Shown in pieces: positions 1 through 6,428 of a stretch of DNA of 12,770 bases. Within the stretch, counting starts at the first letter, position 1. Every line of letters starts with the position of its first letter. The position numbers were made by a program, and so were the translations under genes. The stretch spans positions 1 through 12,770 of the forward strand of contig CASECH010000138.1 of NCBI GenBank assembly GCA_949286405.1, read 5' to 3'. The notes beneath the pieces were generated by a model. That model searched no databases. It was not told where the DNA came from and saw only the letters and a program-made list of their open reading frames with translations. The DNA comes from an uncultured bacterium (lineage in GTDB: Bacteria; Cyanobacteriota; Vampirovibrionia; Gastranaerophilales; Gastranaerophilaceae).

Positions 1-102
1 GGAAAATAATTGTAAATTAAAAGTTACATTCAGATATAAAAAGTGCAAATTTTAAAAGTTTCATGACTTAATATTCATGTGTAGTGAACTTTAGGTGTTT
101 TT

Positions 103-1014
103 ATGTCTGTAGATAATATTTCAAATATGCCTGTGCAGCAGTCAAAAACTTACTCCAATAAAAAAGAAAGTGCCTTATTTGCCTTAGGCAGTGGAGCTGT
201 TGGACTTGCAGTAGGAGGTGTATATGGTTGTAGAACTAATCCTTTGGTGAATAAGGGATTGTATAGTGATGAATTTGTATCATCTGTTGCAGAAGGTTTT
301 GTAAAAGATGATATACAAAGACAGCAAAAATTAGCGAATGCTTTGTCAGATTATGTTCAATTGGATCCTGATGCGGATATTAAATTGGCTCAAAATGCAG
401 ATTTGTTGAGTGTATATGATTCTGCAGATGAAGCTGTGCAAAAAACTATTAAAGAACAAATTGATATTAAATCTCCTAAGGTTGATGATTTTAAAGAATT
501 TTTAAAAAAGCATGCAGATATAATAGGTATTGTGCCTGAAGAAGCTCAATCTTTGGATGATGCAATTAATACCTATATAAAACAAAGGCCTAAAGAAGTT
601 TTAGATAGTTTAAAACCGCAGAAAATGAGTGATAACGTATATTTAGACCTGATTTCGAAAGTAGACCCTGCTACAAATCAGAGAATTCCTATTGATCATA
701 CTGCGTTAAAGTTGGCTATTGAAGAAGATTTACAAAAAACAGGTCAAATCATAGTTGGTGAAGTGAGTGAGCATAGTGATCAAAACTGGGTCGCAAAGTT
801 TATTGATGATGTGTTTGATAGAAAAACAGGTAAGTTCCGTAAGGCATCAGAAGATGTGCCGCAGGAAACAATTAATTTTGTGAAAAAATTTGCAGATAAG
901 CTTACTCCATCAGGTTATAAGTGGAAAAATGCAGCGATGTATGGGGCTTTAGCTGGTTTGGCAATGGGGTTGACTGCTTTTATTTCAAGTAAATTGTTTG
1001 GAAGTAAATCCTAA
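103..1014 (+). CDS. Two-helix membrane protein of unknown function, paralogue A
   Basis: I do not recognise a characterised family. The 303-residue protein has a hydrophobic glycine-rich helix at about residues 24-42, a charged, mostly helical soluble region at about 45-270, and a second hydrophobic helix at about 277-296 followed by a short basic tail (KLFGSKS). With both helices in the membrane, the middle region of roughly 225 residues would lie on one side. A conserved-looking block is at 126-170 (LDDAINTYIK at 151-160) and another at 230-266. Both align by eye with the next gene, so the two look like diverged paralogues. The ATG at 103 follows AGGTG at 93-97. The upstream bases 1-102 hold no gene and only weak -10-like words (TATAAA at 35, TAATAT at 69). 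Topology is inferred from hydrophobicity; function is unknown. Confidence 0.85.
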   Translation: MSVDNISNMPVQQSKTYSNKKESALFALGSGAVGLAVGGVYGCRTNPLVNKGLYSDEFVSSVAEGFVKDDIQRQQKLANALSDYVQLDPDADIKLAQNADLLSVYDSADEAVQKTIKEQIDIKSPKVDDFKEFLKKHADIIGIVPEEAQSLDDAINTYIKQRPKEVLDSLKPQKMSDNVYLDLISKVDPATNQRIPIDHTALKLAIEEDLQKTGQIIVGEVSEHSDQNWVAKFIDDVFDRKTGKFRKASEDVPQETINFVKKFADKLTPSGYKWKNAAMYGALAGLAMGLTAFISSKLFGSKS

Positions 1015-1037
1015 ATTTAATATTTCGTAATAAATTG

Positions 1038-1046
1038 TGCTAAAAT
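1038..1046 (+). promoter_or_regulatory. Extended -10 promoter for the second two-helix protein gene
   Basis: TGCTAAAAT is a TGn-extended -10 element (TAAAAT at 1041-1046) in the gap between the two paralogous genes. No good -35 is visible at 16-18 bases, which is tolerable for extended -10 promoters. Transcription would start near 1053, giving a leader of about 55 bases. A TTGACA word at 1061-1066 lacks a convincing partner -10. The second gene may therefore be transcribed on its own as well as by read-through. Confidence 0.45.
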
Positions 1047-1107
1047 AGCAAGTAAATTTGTTGACAGGTTTTAGACCTTCAGTACAAAAAAGAAAAGGGA
1101 AACAGTT

Positions 1108-2022
1108 ATGGCAATTGATAGTGTAAACAACAATCGTACAGCAACAGTTACTGGTGCAGCATTGGCTGTTGGTGCAGGTGCAGGTGCTGCATATGGATGG
1201 GCTAGTGCAAAAATTTTAGAAGGCAACGCTCCAAAAGATTCTTTTGTGAGAACTCTTGATAAGAGTAATATTGCTCAAAAGAAAAGAGCTCTTGTTGATG
1301 AACAAAAAGTTTTAGCTAAAATTCAGGAAACAGGTTCTTTAGAAAATGTTAGTGATGATATTAAAGCTAAATTACAAAAAGCAGCAGGCGGAAAAAGTAA
1401 GTTAGATATTGCTACTGCAAAAGCTGATGAGATTAAAGAATTAGCTAAAGGTTTAGTTTTGTCTGATGATGCTAAAAAAGCTGAATTGAAAAAATTAGAA
1501 GATTCTTCTATTTCTGTATTGCAAAAGAAATTAGCTAAATTGAAAGATGTGCCTGAAAAAGCTACTTTAGAAGATTTGCAAAAAATTATTAAAAACAACC
1601 ACGAATTATTTGATATCAAAAAGCCTGAGAAGGGTTCAATTGATGATGCTGTAAAAGAATTTATGAAAAATAAAGAGTTAGCAGATTTAAAATCAGAAGT
1701 TTCAGCAGTTCTTGTAAAAGAAAAGAATAGCTTAAATGGACAAATTACAGCAAGAAAAGGTGTTATAAAAAGATTATTCAATTCTGTATATGATGTATCT
1801 GCTAATAAAATGAAAGAATTACCAAAAGATGCAAAAGATACAGTCAAAACTGCTTTTAAGACAATGAAAAATGCGGTAAGAAATTTCAAAACTGCTTCTG
1901 CTGCTAAATGGGCTGCGGTTGGAGCAGGTGTTGTTGGTTTGACAAGTTTTGCAACAGCTAAGCTTATGGGCAGACCTGTAGTTATTGAAAAAGAATGCGA
2001 TTGTCCAGATTGCGAAGATTAA
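1108..2022 (+). CDS. Two-helix membrane protein of unknown function with CxCxxC tail, paralogue B
   Basis: This 304-residue protein is unrecognised but has the same plan as its upstream neighbour: an Ala/Gly-rich hydrophobic helix near the N-terminus (about 14-34), a lysine-rich helical middle with coiled-coil-like stretches (about 50-260), and a C-terminal hydrophobic helix (about 265-286). Matching blocks include KATLEDLQKIIKNNHELF at 151-168, SIDDAVKEFMK at 177-187 (compare SLDDAINTYIK in paralogue A), and 220-256. After the last helix it carries a tail ending ECDCPDCED, a C-x-C-x-x-C motif that paralogue A lacks and that could bind a metal or form disulfides. The start follows AAGGGA at the expected distance. 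A strong terminator follows at 2061. A 188-codon open frame on the opposite strand is a shadow of this lysine/alanine-rich coding sequence. Confidence 0.85.
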   Translation: MAIDSVNNNRTATVTGAALAVGAGAGAAYGWASAKILEGNAPKDSFVRTLDKSNIAQKKRALVDEQKVLAKIQETGSLENVSDDIKAKLQKAAGGKSKLDIATAKADEIKELAKGLVLSDDAKKAELKKLEDSSISVLQKKLAKLKDVPEKATLEDLQKIIKNNHELFDIKKPEKGSIDDAVKEFMKNKELADLKSEVSAVLVKEKNSLNGQITARKGVIKRLFNSVYDVSANKMKELPKDAKDTVKTAFKTMKNAVRNFKTASAAKWAAVGAGVVGLTSFATAKLMGRPVVIEKECDCPDCED

Positions 2023-2060
2023 TAAATACGTATTATAAAATTGTTTACACTATAATGAAT

Positions 2061-2093
2061 AAAAAGATCCATATAAATTATATGGGTCTTTTT
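2061..2093 (+). terminator. Rho-independent terminator after paralogue B
   Basis: AAAAAGATCCATAT at 2061-2074 pairs with ATATGGGTCTTTTT at 2080-2093 across a five-base loop. The 14-pair stem has one G-U pair, and its 3' arm ends in a T-run. It lies 38 bases after the stop at 2022. The mirrored A-run could also stop transcripts from the other strand, but no minus-strand gene ends here. Confidence 0.85.
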
Positions 2094-2111
2094 ATTATCT
2101 TTTAGTTTAGC

Positions 2112-2140
2112 TTGTAAACTCTTTTATTTTTAGATATCAT
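2112..2140 (+). promoter_or_regulatory. Promoter for the TPR gene
   Basis: TTGTAA at 2112-2117 and TATCAT at 2135-2140 are separated by 17 bases and lie between the terminator of the previous gene and the TPR gene. Transcription would start near 2147. That places the TTG at 2143 outside the mRNA and the ATG at 2149 at its very end, supporting the ATG at 2161 as the start. Confidence 0.5.
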
Positions 2141-2160
2141 GCTTGCAAATGGAGATAAAA

Positions 2161-2652
2161 ATGACAGAACAAAAAGATTATAAATATTATACAGATTTAG
2201 GAATATCACAGACTAATTCAAAAGATTATGATGGTGCTTTAGATTCTCTGGATAAGGCTATTGAACTTAATCCTGATTATGCTCTAGCTTATTTTTCAAA
2301 AGCAATAGTTTTTCATATGCAATATAAATTGCAAGCTGCGTTTGAAAATTATACAAAAGCGATTGAAAAAAATCCTGATATGGTTGATGCGTATTACAAT
2401 CGTGCTCAAGTTATACTTTCATATGAAAATCCTGATGAGGGAGAGTTGATTTCTGCTTTGAAAGATTTTAAAAAAGCTACTGATTTAAGAGTAGATTTTG
2501 TGGATGCACATTATTATTCTGCTGTAGTTAAGAAAAAACTAAAGGATTATCAAGGAGCAGTCGAATCTCTTGATAGAGCACTTGAATTTGAACCTCAGGG
2601 AATATATTCTAGGGCTTTGAAAAAATTAATATTACAAAAATATTTGAAATAA
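2161..2652 (+). CDS. Tetratricopeptide repeat (TPR) protein
   Basis: The 163-residue protein is almost entirely TPR helices. Repeat-like units centre on residues 22-52 (ALDSLDKAIELNPDYALAYF), 56-88 (AFENYTKAIEKNPDMVDAYY), 98-125 and 129-155 (AVESLDRALEFEP). They show the usual pattern of small residues, a proline ending helix B and an aromatic residue starting the next unit. TPR arrays are protein-binding scaffolds; the partner cannot be named from sequence. There is no signal peptide, so it is probably cytoplasmic. The ATG at 2161 is chosen over upstream TTG 2143 and ATG 2149 because GGAG at 2151-2154 sits six bases before it and the likely promoter would start transcription near 2147. It has its own terminator-isolated unit and converges with a small minus-strand gene 14 bases downstream. 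Confidence 0.9.
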   Translation: MTEQKDYKYYTDLGISQTNSKDYDGALDSLDKAIELNPDYALAYFSKAIVFHMQYKLQAAFENYTKAIEKNPDMVDAYYNRAQVILSYENPDEGELISALKDFKKATDLRVDFVDAHYYSAVVKKKLKDYQGAVESLDRALEFEPQGIYSRALKKLILQKYLK

Positions 2653-2666
2653 AACTTTTATGATGT

Positions 2667-2849
2667 TTATTCATCAATTTTAGGTTTGCCAAATATTGAA
2701 ACATCTTCTAGGGATGCTTTTAAATTTTTGTCGAAAATAGTATTAACGTCAGAAAATGCATCTGCATTATTGGGTTGTTTTTTCCAATAGTTATCAGGAA
2801 GTTTTGGAAGACCTTTGTGTTTTTCAATATCAAAGTTAAATTCTGACAT
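2667..2849 (-). CDS. Small hypothetical protein (60 residues)
   Basis: I do not recognise this protein. The open frame could begin 15 codons earlier at 2894, but the ATG at 2849 is preferred: AAAGGA lies just before it with six bases between, and the upstream codons (LLKLKKKGIY) look like a translated leader. The product is short, polar and acidic toward its end, with a proline-rich start (KGLPKLPDNYWKKQP) and no membrane helix or signal peptide; it looks soluble and perhaps partly disordered. It lies 81 bases downstream of the GH57 gene on the same strand and may be read from that transcript or a weak local promoter that I cannot place. Coding is supported by the ribosome site and sensible composition, not by a known family. 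Confidence 0.6.
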   Translation of the reverse strand: MSEFNFDIEKHKGLPKLPDNYWKKQPNNADAFSDVNTIFDKNLKASLEDVSIFGKPKIDE

Positions 2850-2892
2850 ATAAATTCCTTTTTTCTTTAGTTTTAATAACGTAAATGAATTC

Positions 2893-2908
2893 AAAAACTT
2901 TAGTTTTT
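2893..2908 (-). terminator. Weak AT-only hairpin after the GH57 gene
   Basis: AAAAACTTTAGTTTTT is a perfect palindrome able to form a seven-pair stem with a two-base loop, 23 bases beyond the GH57 stop on the minus strand. It is very AT-rich with a tight loop and no clear T-run beyond the arm, so it may at most attenuate read-through into the 60-residue gene. Confidence 0.25.
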
Positions 2909-2930
2909 ATGTTGATAGATTAAGATATTG

Positions 2931-5168
2931 TTACATTCTTTTTATTGTTAAAAGCATTTCATTTGGTAGATAGAAGTCTATTAGACCATAATTTGCATTG
3001 ATAAATAAAAATTCCATAGTGTCATTTTCTTCTATGTCTATTGAATCGAACGGGATTTTGACATCTACTACGTTGTCAAAAACTGCTGTTATGTTTTTGG
3101 ATGTCTTTATTGCCCATAAATTATTAGGCATTGCTTTTACAAGTCTTACAAGATTTATTTCTCCATCATATACGGAAATTTGGATTTCATTATGGAATTT
3201 TTCTTTTGATATAGGAAGTATTGATTCCTGCTTTTGAATTACTCTAATAGGAGAAAGAGCTTGTTTACGGCTTTGATTTCTAATGTATATGTACATTTGA
3301 TTAACTTGTTTTTTTAGATTTGGAGAATCTTTTAAAAATTCGTTTATGTAAAATCTTAGGTATAAATTATCTTTGTCGTAGCCAAAACAAATTTTGTCAT
3401 AGAATTTGTTTTCTTTCAAAACAGGACCATCAGGAATGTATATGCATCCTGCATTAATCCAGTCTTCATCATCATCTTCTTTACCGTCAATATTTGGAGT
3501 AAACTCTCCTTTAGGATATCTTGACGGTTTGGTAATTACTGATATCAATGGAATGTCAAGATAGTCAGGTATTTCTAATCCGAGGTAGATATATATGTTT
3601 TTGAGGTGTTCTCTAAAAATATAATCAAAAATATTATCTCGACCGGAATCGTTTGGTTCTCCATACCACCAGAACCAATCGCTGCCTTCACAGATAAATA
3701 GCTCACGTCTTGCAAGTTCGATATTTGGGTTAAGAGGATTTTCTTTCACATAGTCACAAAAATCATCTCTAACTTTTTTCAGATATGTCCAAGCAAGATT
3801 TTTTAATGGTTCATTTATCCAAAGTTTGAAGTTTCTGTTAATCCAAGAGCCTGAAGATATCTTATTTAGAGGTTTTGGTGTATCTTTCTCCAAATAGTCA
3901 CTAATTAGTACAGTTTCAAGTGAAGAATCTTTTTCTATTAAATCGTATAATGTAGACAAGAATATATCTCCATCCGCATTATAATTTTCCCAGCAATTTT
4001 CTCCATCCATTGCTATTGTAATTAAGTGGTTTTTATCAGGAGATGATAACAATTTACTTTGTAAGACTTTAAATCTGTCGTATAAATCATTTGCAGCAGC
4101 TATAGGATCATGATTTGGGTATTCAAAACTTATTAAATTAGGCAGCATTGCACTTCTGAAAATAATTTTGATATTAGAGTTGTTTGCAGTGTATTTATAT
4201 GATTTTAAAAGATGGTATGGGTCTTCTAAATAGCCTTTAAAATCTCTTACAAATTCGCAGTTTATTGAGTTAGATAAAATTCCCTCGTCAGAAACTGTCC
4301 ATTCAACTCCAAGTTCACTTAGCATGCTCATTGTTTTAGAACTTACGCAATGTTCAGAAGGCCATATTCCTTTAGGACGTTTTCCAAAAAGCATATCAAT
4401 ACGCTGTAATGCAAGTTCTGTTTGCATTTTTGCGTCAAGATCCATTTTTAAATTAGACGGTAAATCATCAGCAGGTCCCTTTTTTGCACATTTTATGTCT
4501 AATAATATAGGTAAAATCGGATGATAATAAGGACTTGTTGTGATTTCAATTCTATTTTCATCAAGGTATTTTTTGTATGTTGGAATAATTTTTCTTATGA
4601 TATCTCTTTGGAGTTCAATAATTTTTATTCTATCTTCAAGAGTATATCCTTTTTGTTTTTTTAGTAGTTTTCTTAATTCCGGGTAGTGCTGTTTGTGAGT
4701 CGGGTCAAACCATACAAGGTTGAATAATGCTAAAAGATCAGAGTATTCCTGATTAGAAAAAATATTTACGTCATCGTCAGGGCTGGATTGGTATTTTTGA
4801 TATAACCTGTTGTATTCAGGATGAGGTAATATCATCGACTGATAATTGGCATCAAAAAAATTGTTTATTATAAACTCTTTATCATCATCATTTAAATCTT
4901 TAACATCCATAATAGTTAATCTTGAATGGATGTCATGCAGGCCTCTTTCTCCATAATCGATTAATTCATCAAGCAGTACAGGCACGAGATTAAAGTTTAA
5001 TTTAATCTTTGGATGTTTATCCAGTATTGTTACCATATCAAGATAATCCTTCACAGCATGAAGTCTTGTCCAAGGCATTAAATAATCACCATTAGGCGAT
5101 AGCTGATATACAGGCTGGTGCATATGCCAATAAAATGCTATTGATAACTTTTTGGTTTGGCTCATCAT
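2931..5168 (-). CDS. Glycoside hydrolase family 57 protein (COG1449 type)
   Basis: A retaining GH57 enzyme acting on alpha-glucan-type substrates is expected. Of 745 residues, the N-terminal catalytic barrel carries the family signature WHMHQP at 14-19, the nucleophile region GIWPSEHC at 267-274 (Glu272 as likely nucleophile) and AMDGENCWENY at 386-396 (Asp388 as likely acid/base). A further conserved block, GSDWFWWYGE, is at 495-504. After about residue 545 comes a beta-rich domain with PNIDGKEDDDEDW at 558-570 and YDKDNLYLRFYIN at 597-609, which resembles DOMON/CBM9-like sugar-binding modules. There is no signal peptide, so it likely acts in the cytoplasm on storage glucan. COG1449-type proteins of this length are typical of Cyanobacteria. 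The start is one of two adjacent ATGs (5168 or 5165), preceded by AACAGGT. It diverges from a glycosyltransferase; exact specificity (amylase, branching or other) cannot be fixed. Confidence 0.9.
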   Translation of the reverse strand: MMSQTKKLSIAFYWHMHQPVYQLSPNGDYLMPWTRLHAVKDYLDMVTILDKHPKIKLNFNLVPVLLDELIDYGERGLHDIHSRLTIMDVKDLNDDDKEFIINNFFDANYQSMILPHPEYNRLYQKYQSSPDDDVNIFSNQEYSDLLALFNLVWFDPTHKQHYPELRKLLKKQKGYTLEDRIKIIELQRDIIRKIIPTYKKYLDENRIEITTSPYYHPILPILLDIKCAKKGPADDLPSNLKMDLDAKMQTELALQRIDMLFGKRPKGIWPSEHCVSSKTMSMLSELGVEWTVSDEGILSNSINCEFVRDFKGYLEDPYHLLKSYKYTANNSNIKIIFRSAMLPNLISFEYPNHDPIAAANDLYDRFKVLQSKLLSSPDKNHLITIAMDGENCWENYNADGDIFLSTLYDLIEKDSSLETVLISDYLEKDTPKPLNKISSGSWINRNFKLWINEPLKNLAWTYLKKVRDDFCDYVKENPLNPNIELARRELFICEGSDWFWWYGEPNDSGRDNIFDYIFREHLKNIYIYLGLEIPDYLDIPLISVITKPSRYPKGEFTPNIDGKEDDDEDWINAGCIYIPDGPVLKENKFYDKICFGYDKDNLYLRFYINEFLKDSPNLKKQVNQMYIYIRNQSRKQALSPIRVIQKQESILPISKEKFHNEIQISVYDGEINLVRLVKAMPNNLWAIKTSKNITAVFDNVVDVKIPFDSIDIEENDTMEFLFINANYGLIDFYLPNEMLLTIKRM

Positions 5169-5194
5169 AAAAAAATACCTGTTACTCTAAGATT

Positions 5195-5222
5195 ATTATA
5201 CCATTGAATTTATAAATGTAAA
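5195..5222 (-). promoter_or_regulatory. Promoter for the GH57 gene
   Basis: On the minus strand, TTTACA (5222-5217) is followed after 16 bases by TATAAT (5200-5195), directly preceded by TGG, an extended -10. Transcription would begin near 5188, leaving a leader of about 20 bases that includes the AACAGGT ribosome site. The spacer overlaps the -35 of the opposite promoter. Confidence 0.7.
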
Positions 5223-5234
5223 TTATGATATAAT
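5204..5234 (+). promoter_or_regulatory. Promoter for the glycosyltransferase gene, predicting a leaderless mRNA
   Basis: TGATATAAT at 5226-5234 is an extended -10, with a possible TTGAAT -35 at 5204-5209 (19-base spacer, somewhat long). The -10 ends only six bases before the ATG at 5241, so the transcript should start at or next to the A of the start codon. No Shine-Dalgarno sequence is present. Confidence 0.65.
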
Positions 5235-5240
5235 AACTTT

Positions 5241-6326
5241 ATGAAAATGTTATTCATAACTGATTTATATCCTGTTGATTGTGGTCTTGAAAAGACAACT
5301 CCAAAGACTTTGTATGAATTTGTGCAAGGTTGGAGAAAATTGGGTGTCAGCGTAGATGTCATAAAACCTAATTTTATTTTTAATTCTTTTATTCGTGGTA
5401 AAAAGTTTTATAAAACAGGATTGTATGATGATATCTATAATGTCAATTATTGGCTACCGTTTATGTTTGATGTTAAGCATAAACTTGTCTGTAACTTTGA
5501 TTATGATATAGTTGTAGCTCATATGCCTTCAGGAATTTTACTTGCAGACAAACTTGGTATTCCTTTTATTGCAGGTGTGCATAATTCTGATTTGGAAGTT
5601 TTGACAAATCCTTTGTATTCTGTTTATTTTAAAAAGAGGTTGAAAACTGCTTTATACAAAGCTAAAGCTATAGCTTGCAGGTCTTTTGTGATTAAGAAAA
5701 AACTTGTAAAATTGTTTCCTGATTTAGAAGATAAAATTTTTACTGCTCTATCAGGGGTTGATGAAGAAATTATTATTCAGCGAATACCATGCCAAAACGC
5801 TTCTAAAATAAAAGTTTTGACTTGTGCAAATTTCAAAAAACGTAAGAATATTGATAAATTAATTAAAGCGTGTCAAGACCTCGAAAGTTTTGAATTGACT
5901 GTTGTTGGGGATGGTAAAGAAAGAGGACAGCTGGAAAAAATTAGTAAAAATGTCATATTTACCGGAAGACTTGATAAAAAAGAAGTTTTATCAAAAATGT
6001 CAGATAGTGATATTTTTATATTGCCAAGTGTTAATGAAACATTTGGTATGGTCTACTTAGAAGCTATGGCAAGGGGCTGTATTACTGTCTGCACAAAAGA
6101 TGACGGTATTGATGGAATTATAAAAGACGGATTTAATGGTTTTTTGACTTATCCGAATTCTGAATCGATTAAAGATATTCTTTTAAAAATTAAAGCTCTT
6201 TCACAAGAAGAACTAAAATCCTTGTCTTGCAATAGTTTTAATACAATTAAAAATTACACTTCTGCAAAAGTCTGTAACGATTATTTGCAACAAATTTTAA
6301 GATTTTGTAAAGATTTGACACTCTAG
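5241..6326 (+). CDS. GT4-family glycosyltransferase
   Basis: This is a GT-B fold glycosyltransferase transferring a sugar from a nucleotide donor. Of 361 residues, the N-terminal acceptor half begins MKMLFITDLYPVDCGLEK and includes IAGVHNSDLEV at 110-120. The C-terminal donor half begins at the linker ALSGVDEE (169-176), then KVLTCANFKKRKNIDKLIKA (191-210), VVGDGKERGQLE (221-232) and the E-x7-E motif, Glu266 and Glu274, in SVNETFGMVYLEAMARG (263-279), where the donor is held. This order is typical of family GT4. No signal peptide or membrane helix is seen, so it is cytosolic or peripheral at the membrane. The acceptor is unknown; it may serve a surface polysaccharide or glycolipid, or glucan metabolism together with the divergent GH57. 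The start lacks a ribosome binding site and matches a leaderless transcript; Met3 (5247) is an alternative. Confidence 0.88.
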   Translation: MKMLFITDLYPVDCGLEKTTPKTLYEFVQGWRKLGVSVDVIKPNFIFNSFIRGKKFYKTGLYDDIYNVNYWLPFMFDVKHKLVCNFDYDIVVAHMPSGILLADKLGIPFIAGVHNSDLEVLTNPLYSVYFKKRLKTALYKAKAIACRSFVIKKKLVKLFPDLEDKIFTALSGVDEEIIIQRIPCQNASKIKVLTCANFKKRKNIDKLIKACQDLESFELTVVGDGKERGQLEKISKNVIFTGRLDKKEVLSKMSDSDIFILPSVNETFGMVYLEAMARGCITVCTKDDGIDGIIKDGFNGFLTYPNSESIKDILLKIKALSQEELKSLSCNSFNTIKNYTSAKVCNDYLQQILRFCKDLTL

Positions 6327-6428
6327 GAGCATGTTTTTGGTAGTATAAAAAAGATAAGTTGGTGTGTAGAGTTTTTATATTGGCTTTTATTTGCCCCAAC
6401 AGAGGATTAACCCGAAAGGAATTATTTA

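Noticed and set aside
1061..1088. TTGACA-based promoter before paralogue B
   Set aside because: The only -10 at suitable spacing is TACAAA, which is poor; the extended -10 at 1038-1046 is a better candidate.
1323..1889. 188-codon open frame on the minus strand
   Set aside because: It lies wholly inside the plus-strand membrane protein gene; its Phe/Ser/Asn-rich product is what the reverse of Lys/Ala/Glu-rich codons gives, and it has no ribosome site or recognisable domain.
2143..2160. Upstream TTG/ATG starts for the TPR protein
   Set aside because: The promoter at 2112-2140 would start transcription near 2147, and GGAG at 2151 is positioned for the ATG at 2161.
6327..6428. Glycine, glutamine, preQ1 or guanidine riboswitch before the symporter
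   Set aside because: I compared the leader with the consensus features I remember and found no match beyond a short stem; reported only as an unexplained leader.
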